A DNA stretch of 64,000 nt from contig JAIOYZ010000011.1 of assembly GCA_021740845.1 (NCBI GenBank), forward strand, positions 1-64,000, given 5' to 3'. This document shows positions 36,296 to 45,184 of the stretch, in pieces; position 1 is the stretch's first letter; every line of letters begins with the position of its first letter. Below the pieces are notes generated by a model. The model made no database searches and had not been told where the DNA came from. It saw nothing but the letters and a program-made list of their open reading frames with translations. Origin of the DNA: Bacteroidia bacterium. Lineage in GTDB: Bacteria; Bacteroidota; Bacteroidia; UKL13-3. Made by a program: the position numbers and the translations under genes.

Positions 36296-37456
36296 TCAAA
36301 ATTCTTTGGATATTAATTCGCGCCAATTCATCACCTCTGCTCCATTGCTTCGTTTTTGGGTTTGGTCGCCAGCATACATTAAAACTGATTTTGTTGCGCC
36401 ACTTAATTTACACCAGTAATCCAAGTTTTTAAAAAAATCTTTATTTGTTGTTTTACCTGATTTAATTTCTACGGGAAGCAAAACCTCTCCTTTGTCAATT
36501 ATTAAATCAATTTCATGACCAGTTAAATCTCTCCAGTAAAACAAGTTTATTGGCAAAGCAGCATTGGTCCTTTTTTTTACAAATTCACCAATCACCATTG
36601 TTTCAAATATAGCACCACGTAGTGGGTAGCTGCTCATTTGTTTTGCTGTTTGAATTCCTAATAGAGAGCATACAATTGAAGTATCATAAAAGTACAGCTT
36701 TGGCCTTTTTAGGATGGTTTTATTAAAGTTCTTAAAATGTGGTTTTAATAAATAAATAATAAAACTACTTTCTAAAATCCCAATCCAAGATTGAATGGTT
36801 TTTACATCCACACCTACCTCATTTGAAAGCGAAAGATTATTTAATTCCTGACCCGTTCTTCCCGCCAAAAGCCGAATAAATTTTTCGAATACTACCAAAT
36901 CACTAATATTCTTAATTTGACGTACATCTTTTTCTATATAGGTTCTAATATAATTGTGACACCAATCCATTGCAGGAATTTCTTGGTCGTAAACAGGTGG
37001 GTAGAAACCTGTCAACATTAATTCATCATCTAGTTGAGGTAAGATTTTTGCTCCATTTAACTCTGCCAATGAAAATGGCAAAAGGTTAATATATCCAATT
37101 CTACCTGCAAGAGATTGGGAAATGGATTGTTGCAATAGAAAGTTATTTGAACCAGATAGTATGAAAAGCCCTTTTTCTTTTGAGTTATCTAATATCTCTT
37201 GTAAGTATGAAAATAAGTTTGGTGTACGTTGCACCTCATCCAGAACTGCTCCATTAGGATAGGTCGCTAAAAATCCTCTTGGGTCTTCTAACGCAAAATT
37301 GCGCATATCCAAATTTTCAAGCGAAACGTATGGCTTCATTTTAAAAACTTCTTTAATGAGCGTGGTTTTGCCAGTCTGCCTGGCACCAGTTACCGCCACA
37401 GCCTTGAACTTAGTTGCAAGGTCAATCAGTTTTTTCTTTGCTTCCCTTTGAATCAT
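36296..37456 (-). CDS. P-loop ATPase with DUF4143 domain
   Basis: 386 residues. The N-terminal AAA-like domain has Walker A GARQTGKTTLIKEV near residue 22, Walker B GAVLDEVQR and a sensor-like FILSGSNNFLL. The C-terminal half (LYFYDTSIVCSLLGIQ, NLFYWRDLTGHEIDLIID, PVEIKSGKT) matches DUF4143, with a nuclease-like D-E-IKSGK arrangement. Such genes are common, often in several copies, in Bacteroidota and are of unknown function. It is the only intact gene between repeat B copies. Confidence 0.88.
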   Translation of the reverse strand: MIQREAKKKLIDLATKFKAVAVTGARQTGKTTLIKEVFKMKPYVSLENLDMRNFALEDPRGFLATYPNGAVLDEVQRTPNLFSYLQEILDNSKEKGLFILSGSNNFLLQQSISQSLAGRIGYINLLPFSLAELNGAKILPQLDDELMLTGFYPPVYDQEIPAMDWCHNYIRTYIEKDVRQIKNISDLVVFEKFIRLLAGRTGQELNNLSLSNEVGVDVKTIQSWIGILESSFIIYLLKPHFKNFNKTILKRPKLYFYDTSIVCSLLGIQTAKQMSSYPLRGAIFETMVIGEFVKKRTNAALPINLFYWRDLTGHEIDLIIDKGEVLLPVEIKSGKTTNKDFFKNLDYWCKLSGATKSVLMYAGDQTQKRSNGAEVMNWRELISKEF

Positions 37457-37472
37457 AGTTCAAAAATATGCA

Positions 37473-37499
37473 TTTTTTTGGAGTCATATTCCAAAAAAA
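37473..37499. promoter_or_regulatory. Long AT-rich inverted repeat upstream of the DUF4143 ATPase
   Basis: TTTTTTTGGA (37473-37482) and TCCAAAAAAA (37490-37499) are perfect complements around a seven-base centre, 17 bases before the ATPase ATG. It may be an operator or a stem-loop over the start region. Confidence 0.5.
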
Positions 37500-37712
37500 T
37501 ACAAAATGTTTTTTCAATCATCAGAAAAACAATGATTTAATAATTTTTAATTAAGAGTAACTAAAGTGAAAAATTGACAAATATTTCCAAATTTAGATTG
37601 GTCCATACAATTGGTGTCAAGTTGAAATAAATTATCAAAGCAATGGAATCTGTTTGAATAAATCGGATTGAAACATGCTGCTACTGACGTCTAGCTCATA
37701 GTCTTATTTACT

Positions 37713-38237
37713 TTATCTATCTATTCCATCACTGTCTACCGCAAATATTGGTGTATTTGCTACCTAATTATATGGACTTAAACTTGGATACTTAACTTGT
37801 AAAGAGTCAACGCGAAGCCATCAACCCAACCTCGCACCATAAATCCTCGCACCAAAATCCAAGTCATTTCCAGCGCCGTTTATCTCATCCATTTTCTCCT
37901 TCCCATTGAAATCGAATCTGTATTCACTCGCCTGATAGGTTCTACTAGGCAGCGGAGCACCAAAAGGAGAATAATCAGTAGCAGAAATAATATCCGCTTC
38001 GGCTTTTAGGAAGGAATCAACTGTTAGATCTTCCAAATAGAAATTATCTAAATTAAATTCAATATCCTGAGCTGTGTTGGAATGTAAGAATCTAATTCTC
38101 CATATATACCCTGGAGCACTAAAATTAAATATATTTTGTCCTGGACTTGCAGTGTAATAAACCATATTTCCTTGGTATGCATTTTCTACAGACGAATATA
38201 CGATTCCTATTTGCCAATTATTGTACTGCTTGATTTT
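37713..38237 (-). pseudogene. RHS core domain remnant
   Basis: The frame opens after a TAA at 38240-38238 with no proper start and reads a leftover of the RHS core: SATDYSPFGAPLPSRTY, YRFDFNGKEKMDEINGAGND, LDFGARIYGARLG. It then has TGA (37823-37821) where RHS proteins have Arg, WLRVDSLQVKYPSLSPYN, TAG (37766-37764), VANTPIFAVDSDGIDR and a final TAA. The frame is kept over two stops, so decay is fairly recent. The 5' part and the variable toxin tip are missing. Confidence 0.85.
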
Positions 38238-38284
38238 TTATACATTGCAGTGAAGTATGGGCAATTAGCTTCTGGCATCTAGCT

Positions 38285-38488
38285 TCTGGCAAATATTTGT
38301 TGAAAGGAAAAGCTTAATTATTGCCAGTGGCTATCAACATTTTTATTAATAGGTAAACAGTACCTTACTAATAAAACATCAAGCCAAGTTTGGTTAAGTC
38401 GGATTGCAAATCCTCAGATATGTGATTTGGATTGCAAATCCAAATCAGCGGCCATTTGCTAGTTGCCAGGAGCTAGCCGCTAGAAGCC
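38285..38488. repeat. Repeat B, copy 2
   Basis: Second copy of the block at 35979-36175, in the same orientation, between the RHS remnant and the terminator of proS. The last 40 bases are diverged but keep the same GCCA, GCTAGC and GAAGCC words. Confidence 0.85.
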
Positions 38489-38506
38489 TCAACATCCCCC
38501 ACAAAA

Positions 38507-38531
38507 AAGCCCTGCATTCATAGCAAGGCTT
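38507..38531 (-). terminator. Terminator of proS
   Basis: AAGCC, one mismatch, TGC pairs with GCA, A, GGCTT around ATTCATA, with A and T runs outside; it lies 19 bases past the proS stop codon. Confidence 0.75.
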
Positions 38532-38549
38532 CTTTATTGAAAATTTATT

Positions 38550-40025
38550 CTAGTAGGCTCTAGCAAATAGAACTCTCTCTTTAGATGGCATCCCAGTTAA
38601 TATGCACTTGCCTTCTTCTTGCGGGTTATTCAATGGAATACACCTTATAGTTGCTTTAGATAGTTCCTTAATTTTATCTTCTGTTTCGGATGTTCCATCC
38701 CAATGTGCATTTACAAAACCAGTTTTGTTTTCTAATGCATCCATAAACTCATCCCATGAATCTACCGTATGAATGTGTTCACTTCTATAATCAAGTGCCT
38801 TCTGGTAAATATTTTGTTGAATAGCCTCCAACAAATGCGGAATTTTATGCTCCAAATCCGCTGAACTCATGATTTGTTTTTCCTTGGTATCTCTTCTTGC
38901 TACTTCTACTGTTTCGTTTGCCACATCTCTTGGTCCTATAGCAATTCTAACAGGTACACCTTTTAGTTCATAATCTGCAAATTTATATCCCGGTGTTATA
39001 TGGTCACGGTCGTCTAATTTTACAGAAATCCCTTGTTTTTTTAGCAATTGGAAATATTCATTTGCCTTATCCAAAACAATATTCTTTTCTTCTTCTTTCT
39101 TGAAAATTGGTACTATCACAACCTGTATTGGCGCCAATCTTGGTGGCAAAACCAAACCTTCATCGTCGCTATGACTCATAATTAAGGCTCCCATTAAGCG
39201 AGTAGAAACTCCCCAAGAGGTTGCCCAAACATATTCTGATTTGTTTTCTTTAGTTACGTATTTTACATCAAATGCTTTTGCAAAATTCTGACCCAAGAAA
39301 TGAGAAGTTCCCATTTGCAAAGCTTTTCCATCTTGCATCAATCCTTCAATGCAATAGGTATCCAATGCTCCTGCAAAACGCTCATTGGCAGATTTAACGC
39401 CTTTGATTACAGGAACAGCCAAAATGTTTTCTGCGAAATCTGCATACACCTCCAACATTTGCTTTGTTTCAGTAATTGCCTCCTCCGCAGTTGCATGAGC
39501 GGTATGTCCCTCTTGCCACAAAAATTCTGTAGTTCTCAAAAACAAACGTGTTCTCATTTCCCATCTAACCACATTTGCCCATTGGTTTAATAAAATGGGA
39601 AGGTCTCTATAACTTTGTATCCAAGAGCGGTAAGTATTCCAAATTATTGTTTCGCTTGTAGGACGAACAATTAATTCTTCCTCCAATTTTGCATCGGGAT
39701 CTACAATAATTTCTTTGGTTTCTGGGTCAACTTTTAATCTATAATGGGTAACAACAGCACATTCTTTTGCAAATCCATCCACATGACTCGCTTCTTTAGA
39801 AAAGAAGGATTTTGGAATAAACAGAGGGAAATACGCATTTTGGTGTCCTGTTTCTTTGAACCTTCTGTCTAATTCTGCTTGCATCTTTTCCCAAATGGCA
39901 TACCCATAAGGTTTTATTACCATGCATCCTTTAACGTCCGAATGTTCAGCTAAATCAGCATTCTTAACCAGATTATTGTACCAAGCACTATAATCTTCAC
40001 TTCTTTTTATCTTTTTTACAGCCAT
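38550..40025 (-). CDS. proS: Prolyl-tRNA synthetase, archaeal/eukaryal-type
   Basis: 491 residues from ATG 40025; the 16 residues upstream do not fit the family. Class II motifs: [31 protein letters not shown] (motif 2 region), [11 protein letters not shown]-type sequence ([16 protein letters not shown]) and the C-terminal anticodon domain. The editing insertion of bacterial ProRS is absent, and the C-terminal end (VLFARAY) with final Tyr is typical of the short type. This type is common in Bacteroidota. Confidence 0.95.
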   Translation of the reverse strand: MAVKKIKRSEDYSAWYNNLVKNADLAEHSDVKGCMVIKPYGYAIWEKMQAELDRRFKETGHQNAYFPLFIPKSFFSKEASHVDGFAKECAVVTHYRLKVDPETKEIIVDPDAKLEEELIVRPTSETIIWNTYRSWIQSYRDLPILLNQWANVVRWEMRTRLFLRTTEFLWQEGHTAHATAEEAITETKQMLEVYADFAENILAVPVIKGVKSANERFAGALDTYCIEGLMQDGKALQMGTSHFLGQNFAKAFDVKYVTKENKSEYVWATSWGVSTRLMGALIMSHSDDEGLVLPPRLAPIQVVIVPIFKKEEEKNIVLDKANEYFQLLKKQGISVKLDDRDHITPGYKFADYELKGVPVRIAIGPRDVANETVEVARRDTKEKQIMSSADLEHKIPHLLEAIQQNIYQKALDYRSEHIHTVDSWDEFMDALENKTGFVNAHWDGTSETEDKIKELSKATIRCIPLNNPQEEGKCILTGMPSKERVLFARAY

Positions 40026-40121
40026 TTGTATCTTTTGGAATAGTATTTGTTTTTTACACATTCCCGACTGCAAAAATACTTTTTAGTTGTTACTTTGTAT
40101 AAGGAATAAAATCTCCATGCT

Positions 40122-41711
40122 ATGAAAAATATTAATTTCTTACTTTATGGTCTGTTATTGTTAGTGTTAGCTGCATGCGGTTCCTCAAAAGGTGTCGGTT
40201 TGAACCAAGTTGACGATGATGCCTATTGGTCTAAGAAGGACGAAGCTAAAACTGGCACTAGTTACAAGGACGTTGAAAAATGGAATAAGTCGAAAGGCCC
40301 AAATACAGAAGCTCAAGAAAATCAGTATAAACCCGCTTATTCAACCAATTCTACACGATCAACTTATCAAACTCCATCATCCCCTTCAACCAATTCCTCG
40401 AGCACAAACGCAGAAGATGCAAGAGCTGCAGCGGCATATCAAGCTTGGCAAGCACAGCGTGGTTTAACCAATACAGCACCAAATTCTTCTTCTAACAACG
40501 TTTTATTGGATGAGAAGGAAGAAGATAGAGATGCAAGGAGATTTGGTTCAGACCGCCAATATTATTACGACGATCCATATTATAATTCTTTAAGCAGTAA
40601 TTGGGGATGGACAAGTTTATATACCCCAATTTATTCTCCTGGTTTTTACAATTGGGCACCAGGATGGAATGTTGGATTGTCTTGGAACAACAGATCTGGC
40701 ATAAATTGGGGTTTTGGTTATGGATTTGGTAATATGGGATGGAATTCTGGTTTTGGATATTCACCTTACGGTTACTCACCCTATTACGGTTATGGATATT
40801 CACCATTCTCTTCCTTTGGTTACTCACCCTATTATGGTTTTGGTTATTCTCCATTTTATGGATATTCACCTTATTATGGATATGGTTATATGAATTCTTT
40901 TTACAATCCGTGGTGTTATGGTGGAAATAATAATTACTATTCTAATGGAAATGATATCGTAAGCAATCGACCAATGATGCGTCCAAGAAACTCAATGGGT
41001 TCTTCTGTTCCTGCAGCAGGAAATAGACCTGGAGGTCCAAACGCATTGTATACTCAACCTGCTAGGCCCGGTAATTCTAATCCATCTGCTCAAGCAAATA
41101 ATGGAGGCCAAGCCACCTATGTTCGTCCAGGAAATTCTGGCGTGGCTAGCAATAGACCCGGTAATGCTGCTGCTCCAAGTACCAATAGACCTGGTGGCGA
41201 TTTGTATTATGATAATTCTGGCAAACCTGTTTATGTTTCTCCAACCAGAAATAGACCAAGTAATACCGCCTCCAATACACGATCTACATACTCAAATAGA
41301 CCCGGTGGTGAGTTAACTACTGATAATAATGGTAGAACTGTTTATGTTCCTGCAAGACCTCAAACTGCATCTAACTATCAAAGTGGATCGAATTCATACC
41401 AAGGGAACAATTCAAGACCTGCAACATACGAAGCTCCACGCTCTTCCGATAATAACTCAACTCCAAGAAGTCGCGGTGGTTCTAGCTCTTACAATGAATC
41501 CAGATCTTCTGGAAGTTCGTCAACACCAAGAAGTAGGGGTGGTTCTAGTTCCTATAATGGAGGATCGAGTAGCAGTGGAAATTCACAGCCATCTCAAAGT
41601 AGACCAAGTTACAGTGCACCTTCTAGTAGACCATCTTCTAGTGGTGGAGGCGGAGGCGGAAGTTCTCATAGCAGCGGATCGAGCAGTGCTCCTAGATCTA
41701 GACCTCGTTAA
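40122..41711 (+). CDS. Large Tyr/Gly/Ser/Pro-rich lipoprotein
   Basis: 529 residues. A lipoprotein signal (LLLVLAACGSSKG) is followed by a low-complexity protein: a Ser/Thr/Asn-rich part, a central part with repeats such as YGYSPYYGYGYSPF (residues about 205-260), then NRPGG repeats and a Ser/Gly/Arg-rich tail ending SAPRSRPR. No enzyme domain is seen. It could be an extended envelope or surface protein. A dispersed-motif copy is present near the start (read as GLNQV) and a variant at 40545. It is followed 23 bases on by an outer-membrane transporter gene in the same direction. Confidence 0.7.
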   Translation: MKNINFLLYGLLLLVLAACGSSKGVGLNQVDDDAYWSKKDEAKTGTSYKDVEKWNKSKGPNTEAQENQYKPAYSTNSTRSTYQTPSSPSTNSSSTNAEDARAAAAYQAWQAQRGLTNTAPNSSSNNVLLDEKEEDRDARRFGSDRQYYYDDPYYNSLSSNWGWTSLYTPIYSPGFYNWAPGWNVGLSWNNRSGINWGFGYGFGNMGWNSGFGYSPYGYSPYYGYGYSPFSSFGYSPYYGFGYSPFYGYSPYYGYGYMNSFYNPWCYGGNNNYYSNGNDIVSNRPMMRPRNSMGSSVPAAGNRPGGPNALYTQPARPGNSNPSAQANNGGQATYVRPGNSGVASNRPGNAAAPSTNRPGGDLYYDNSGKPVYVSPTRNRPSNTASNTRSTYSNRPGGELTTDNNGRTVYVPARPQTASNYQSGSNSYQGNNSRPATYEAPRSSDNNSTPRSRGGSSSYNESRSSGSSSTPRSRGGSSSYNGGSSSSGNSQPSQSRPSYSAPSSRPSSSGGGGGGSSHSSGSSSAPRSRPR

Positions 41712-41734
41712 TTTTAGAAACAAATCAATTTATT

Positions 41735-43240
41735 ATGAAAAAAATAATCGCATTTTTTATGGCGGCAGGAGTTTGTATGCATGTTTCTGCCCAAAATCAA
41801 GAGGATATTTTTAGATATACCAATCAGAAATTGCTTGGTTCAGCCAGAACTCTTGGATTAGGTGGAGCTTGGGGTGCTGTAGGTGCAGATTTAAGTGCAG
41901 CCTCTTTTAATCCTGCTGGTTTGGGATTGTATAGACGAAATGAATTCATGGGAAGTATTGCTGTCACTTCAAATATTAGTAAAACAGAGTACAATGGAAA
42001 TCTGTTGAGCGATAGCAGAACTAATTTTAATATTCCTAATTTCGGTGGTGCATTTACCTTCATTGATCAAGAAATGGGTAAGCCCAAAACCAAAGGAATT
42101 GTTGGTGGAACCTTAGCTTTTGGTATGAACCGAATTAATGATTTCCAAAGCAATATTTTATATTCTGGAACAGGAAAAAACACCACAGTTGGAAATTATT
42201 TGGCAAACCAAGCAAATGGATTAGATAGTTCAAATATGTGGAGCAGCGATTATGATAATACCCTGTTTGCTCAAGCCTGGAGATTCCGTTTAATTGATAA
42301 CAATAATTCATCTAATCAATATGGTTCAATTTTAGATTTATTAGGTGATTCCAGCTATTCGGTTAGGCAATACCAACAAATTCAAACCCGAGGCAAAATG
42401 AATGAATGGTATGCTGGAGGTGGCTTAAATGTTTCCAACTTTTTATATTTAGGTGCTAGTTTGGTGGTTCAAGGTATTCGTTTTAAAAGTGATAGAACTT
42501 ACAATGAAACATTAACCCAAAGTAGTGCAAGTGATCAGTTCCCAGATTATTATAAATCTGCAGTTATTACGGAGTCTTTAGAAACAACTGGAAGTGGAGT
42601 TGGAGGTAAATTTGGTGTAATTCTAAGACCGGTTGATTTTATACGTTTTGGAGCTTCATTTCATACTCCAGTAAGATTAAATCTTCATGATTATTACCAA
42701 AATTCATTAACCATGAATTATGCTAAAGGTGATCAATATTTTGAACCAGGAAGAAGAGATGAATATCAGTATCAAATTATAACTCCAGCAAAAGTTACTG
42801 CAAGTGGTACTGTTGTTTTAGGTAAATTTATGATTCTTGCTGCAGATTACGAACGTATGGATTATAGAAAAGGTCGTATACAATCTAAGGATGCCTTTGC
42901 TGATTTTTCTAATGCTAACCAAGCCAATAGAGATATTTATGGTATAAGTGAAACGTATAAAGCAGGTTTAGAATTTGCTGCTGGTTACACCCGTTTGCGT
43001 GCTGGATATGCTGTTATTACTAGCCCTTACGACGAAAAGTATTTGAGTAAATCAAATGGTATGAAGCAAGTTATTAGTGCAGGTTTTGGCTGGATTTACG
43101 ACAATGCTTATTTCTTTGATTTTGCTGTAAATGACAGAATTGGTAAGGATTATTTAACACCATATGATGGAAATCCAACAACTGCTATTAATACTCACCA
43201 CCAATTGAATTTTACTTTTGGTGCTGGTTATAGGTTCTAA
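41735..43240 (+). CDS. OmpP1/FadL-like outer membrane transport protein
   Basis: 501 residues with a signal peptide (MKKIIAFFMAAGVCMHVSAQ). The N-terminal LGGAWGAVGADLSAASFNPAGLGLYRRNE block (cited by its core) is the mark of the FadL/TodX family of hydrophobic-compound channels, followed by many amphipathic beta strands and a C-terminal aromatic (YRF). Substrate probably hydrophobic but unknown. It probably forms an operon with the lipoprotein upstream. Confidence 0.85.
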   Translation: MKKIIAFFMAAGVCMHVSAQNQEDIFRYTNQKLLGSARTLGLGGAWGAVGADLSAASFNPAGLGLYRRNEFMGSIAVTSNISKTEYNGNLLSDSRTNFNIPNFGGAFTFIDQEMGKPKTKGIVGGTLAFGMNRINDFQSNILYSGTGKNTTVGNYLANQANGLDSSNMWSSDYDNTLFAQAWRFRLIDNNNSSNQYGSILDLLGDSSYSVRQYQQIQTRGKMNEWYAGGGLNVSNFLYLGASLVVQGIRFKSDRTYNETLTQSSASDQFPDYYKSAVITESLETTGSGVGGKFGVILRPVDFIRFGASFHTPVRLNLHDYYQNSLTMNYAKGDQYFEPGRRDEYQYQIITPAKVTASGTVVLGKFMILAADYERMDYRKGRIQSKDAFADFSNANQANRDIYGISETYKAGLEFAAGYTRLRAGYAVITSPYDEKYLSKSNGMKQVISAGFGWIYDNAYFFDFAVNDRIGKDYLTPYDGNPTTAINTHHQLNFTFGAGYRF

Positions 43241-43262
43241 AAGTACTTTATTTTTTTGCAAG

Positions 43263-43295
43263 AGGGTTGTCTCAAATTGGATTTGGGATAACCCT
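43263..43295 (+). terminator. Terminator of the FadL-like gene
   Basis: AGGGTT-g-TCTCAAA and TTTGGGA-t-AACCCT form a 13-bp interrupted stem around TTGGA, followed by TTTTT. It is 22 bases after the stop. Confidence 0.88.
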
Positions 43296-43504
43296 TTTTG
43301 TTTGGACTTAGGTCATATAGAAACAACAGGGATTAGCTTAACAATAATGCTAAGCCTTGATAATATGAATAAATGCCAAATAGATTATGCTTTACAATAC
43401 ATAAGCGTAAGTTAGAGATTCAACTACATTGCTTTATTTAGGAATTTATTAAACATAGGTAATTAATTTACCTTTTTTGTTAAGGTTATTTTGCGCAAAA
43501 AAAA

Positions 43505-43531
43505 AGAGGCCGTACAATTGGTACGACCTCT
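43505..43531 (-). terminator. Terminator of the T9SS gene at 43554
   Basis: AGAGG-c-CGTAC and GTACG-a-CCTCT form a stem with a five-base loop, flanked by A and T runs on both sides. The 200 bases between this and the previous terminator show no gene. Confidence 0.88.
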
Positions 43532-43553
43532 TTTTATATAAATACAAATTGAA

Positions 43554-44234
43554 TTATTCTGATTTAGTGAATGGCTTAGAAATGGTTTGGTTACCATCTT
43601 TAAAACGAATAAAATACAAACCTTTTTGAAGGTCACTAATGTTTATTTCAGTTTCAAAACCACTGTGGTTAATGGTTTTTACTTTAGAACCCAAAACATT
43701 GTAAATATCAACTTGAGTTGTTTCTTTTACATTGTATTTTAAAGTTAATTTTTCCTTTGCTGGATTAGGGAAAATAGATAATTCGCGAGTTGCAGCTTGG
43801 TTGATTTTAACACCAGTTGCCCATGCATTGATTTGAACTTCTAAAGTATCGAAATACATAGTTGGATTTGCTTTTGAATAGCAAACAATTCTTGCTTTTC
43901 CATTTCCACTAGTTGCATTTGGTACGAAGTCGCCTTTGAATTCACCACTTTTTCCAGTACCTAAAGTAAACTCACTTTTGCTACCAATGGTTAATTCGGT
44001 AACACAGTTAGCTGGATCACACAATCCAAATTCCCAACCTGATGTTGCATTAATATCAATAACAATCCATTCGAATACGCTATCTGGACATGAATTGGTA
44101 AAGATAGATTTTGAATCAATCTGAAAATTGGTGCTCGGCCCTTGGCCTTTTGCTAACTTTGGATTGAAACTAACTTGTGCAGTAGCCAATTGGATGCTGC
44201 AAAGTGCAAATAAATATAGTATTAGTTTTTTCAT
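43554..44234 (-). CDS. Small secreted protein with T9SS type A sorting domain
   Basis: 226 residues. A signal peptide (MKKLILYLFALCSIQLATAQ) is followed by a 120-residue beta-rich domain with paired Cys (FTNSCPDSVFE, FGLCDPANCVTEL) and then the sorting domain (LSIFPNPAKEKLTLKYN, VDIYNVLGSKVKTI, LQKGLYFIRFKDG). It is probably released to, or attached at, the cell surface. The central domain is not recognised. Confidence 0.85.
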   Translation of the reverse strand: MKKLILYLFALCSIQLATAQVSFNPKLAKGQGPSTNFQIDSKSIFTNSCPDSVFEWIVIDINATSGWEFGLCDPANCVTELTIGSKSEFTLGTGKSGEFKGDFVPNATSGNGKARIVCYSKANPTMYFDTLEVQINAWATGVKINQAATRELSIFPNPAKEKLTLKYNVKETTQVDIYNVLGSKVKTINHSGFETEINISDLQKGLYFIRFKDGNQTISKPFTKSE

Positions 44235-44331
44235 ACGTGTTTAATTATGGACTCAATTCTTTATACTTGTCAATGAATTAATTCCCTTGGATGCAAAATT
44301 AGGGAATATTTTGTTAAAATATACTAAAAAC

Positions 44332-44745
44332 ATGAAGGTCATTGTGATAAATGGTCCAAATTTGAACCTACAGGGAATTAGAGAACCCGAAATTTATGGG
44401 AATCTTACTTTTGAAGAGTACCTAAAATCTCTTCAAAATATGTTTCCACAGGTTGAATTATCCTATTTTCAAAGCAATATAGAAGGTGAAATAATTGATA
44501 AATTGCATTCTATAGGTTTTGATTTTCAAGGAGTTGTGCTGAATGCAGGTGCTTATACACATACATCTATTGCAATTGGAGATGCTGTGGCTGCAATTAA
44601 AACTCCTGTGGTTGAGGTTCATATTAGTAATTTAGCTAAGCGGGAAGATTTCAGATGGAATTCTTTTATTACAGCTCATGCAAAAGGTCAAATTATTGGC
44701 TTTGGCCTAAAAGGTTACCAATTGGCAATCCAATCTTTCTTATAA
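44332..44745 (+). CDS. aroQ: Type II 3-dehydroquinate dehydratase
   Basis: 137 residues from ATG 44332. GPNLNLQGIREPEIYG, SNIEGEIIDKLHS, NAGAYTHTSIAIGDAV and VEVHISNLAKREDFRWNSF match the active-site parts of AroQ (catalytic Tyr in EIYG and His in EVHISN). It catalyses the third step of the shikimate pathway. A longer frame from 44287 has no family match. A GNAT gene follows after four bases. Confidence 0.96.
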   Translation: MKVIVINGPNLNLQGIREPEIYGNLTFEEYLKSLQNMFPQVELSYFQSNIEGEIIDKLHSIGFDFQGVVLNAGAYTHTSIAIGDAVAAIKTPVVEVHISNLAKREDFRWNSFITAHAKGQIIGFGLKGYQLAIQSFL

Positions 44746-44749
44746 AATC

Positions 44750-45184
44750 ATGGTAGATTTTTTGGTTCAAACCGAATTAAGTTATGACCAAATGTTGGAG
44801 CAATTTCATTTGCTAAAGCAATTAAACCCCAATTTAAAGGAAGCAAATTTTAAAACCATGGTGGCAGAAATGCTTCAATATCCTTACAAGATGTTGGGTG
44901 TTTTTGAGGGCGAAAAATGCATTGCAATTTCTGGTTATTGGATTATGACCAAATTTTATTGTGGCAGATATTTGGAAATGGACAATGTTGTAGTGGATGA
45001 AAAATACCGCTCCAAAGGAATTGGTAAATTAATTTGCGATGAATTGGAGAAAATTGCCTTAAAAGAAAATTGCAGGGTTATGATGTTGGATGCTTATATT
45101 AGTAATGAATCTGCACAAGTTTTTTATGAGCGGGAAGGATTCGAAAAGAAAGGATACCATTTCCTTAAGAGACTAAACTCTTAA
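44750..45184 (+). CDS. GNAT family N-acetyltransferase
   Basis: 144 residues with the acetyl-CoA binding motif VVVDEKYRSKGIGKLICDELE and the C-terminal LDAYISNESAQVFYEREGFEK. The substrate is unknown. It is co-directional with aroQ (four-base gap) and its end overlaps the convergent glycosyltransferase gene by 20 bases. A dispersed-motif copy at 44764-44773 codes for LVQTE within the first ten residues. Confidence 0.9.
   Translation: MVDFLVQTELSYDQMLEQFHLLKQLNPNLKEANFKTMVAEMLQYPYKMLGVFEGEKCIAISGYWIMTKFYCGRYLEMDNVVVDEKYRSKGIGKLICDELEKIALKENCRVMMLDAYISNESAQVFYEREGFEKKGYHFLKRLNS

Noticed and set aside
36296-38237. Insertion sequence between the repeat B copies
   Set aside because: No transposase is present; the genes are a DUF4143 ATPase and an RHS remnant, and the repeats are direct, not terminal inverted.
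41329-41814. 161-codon frame inside the Tyr/Gly-rich lipoprotein gene
   Set aside because: It is a frame-shifted reading of a low-complexity gene and runs into the next gene.
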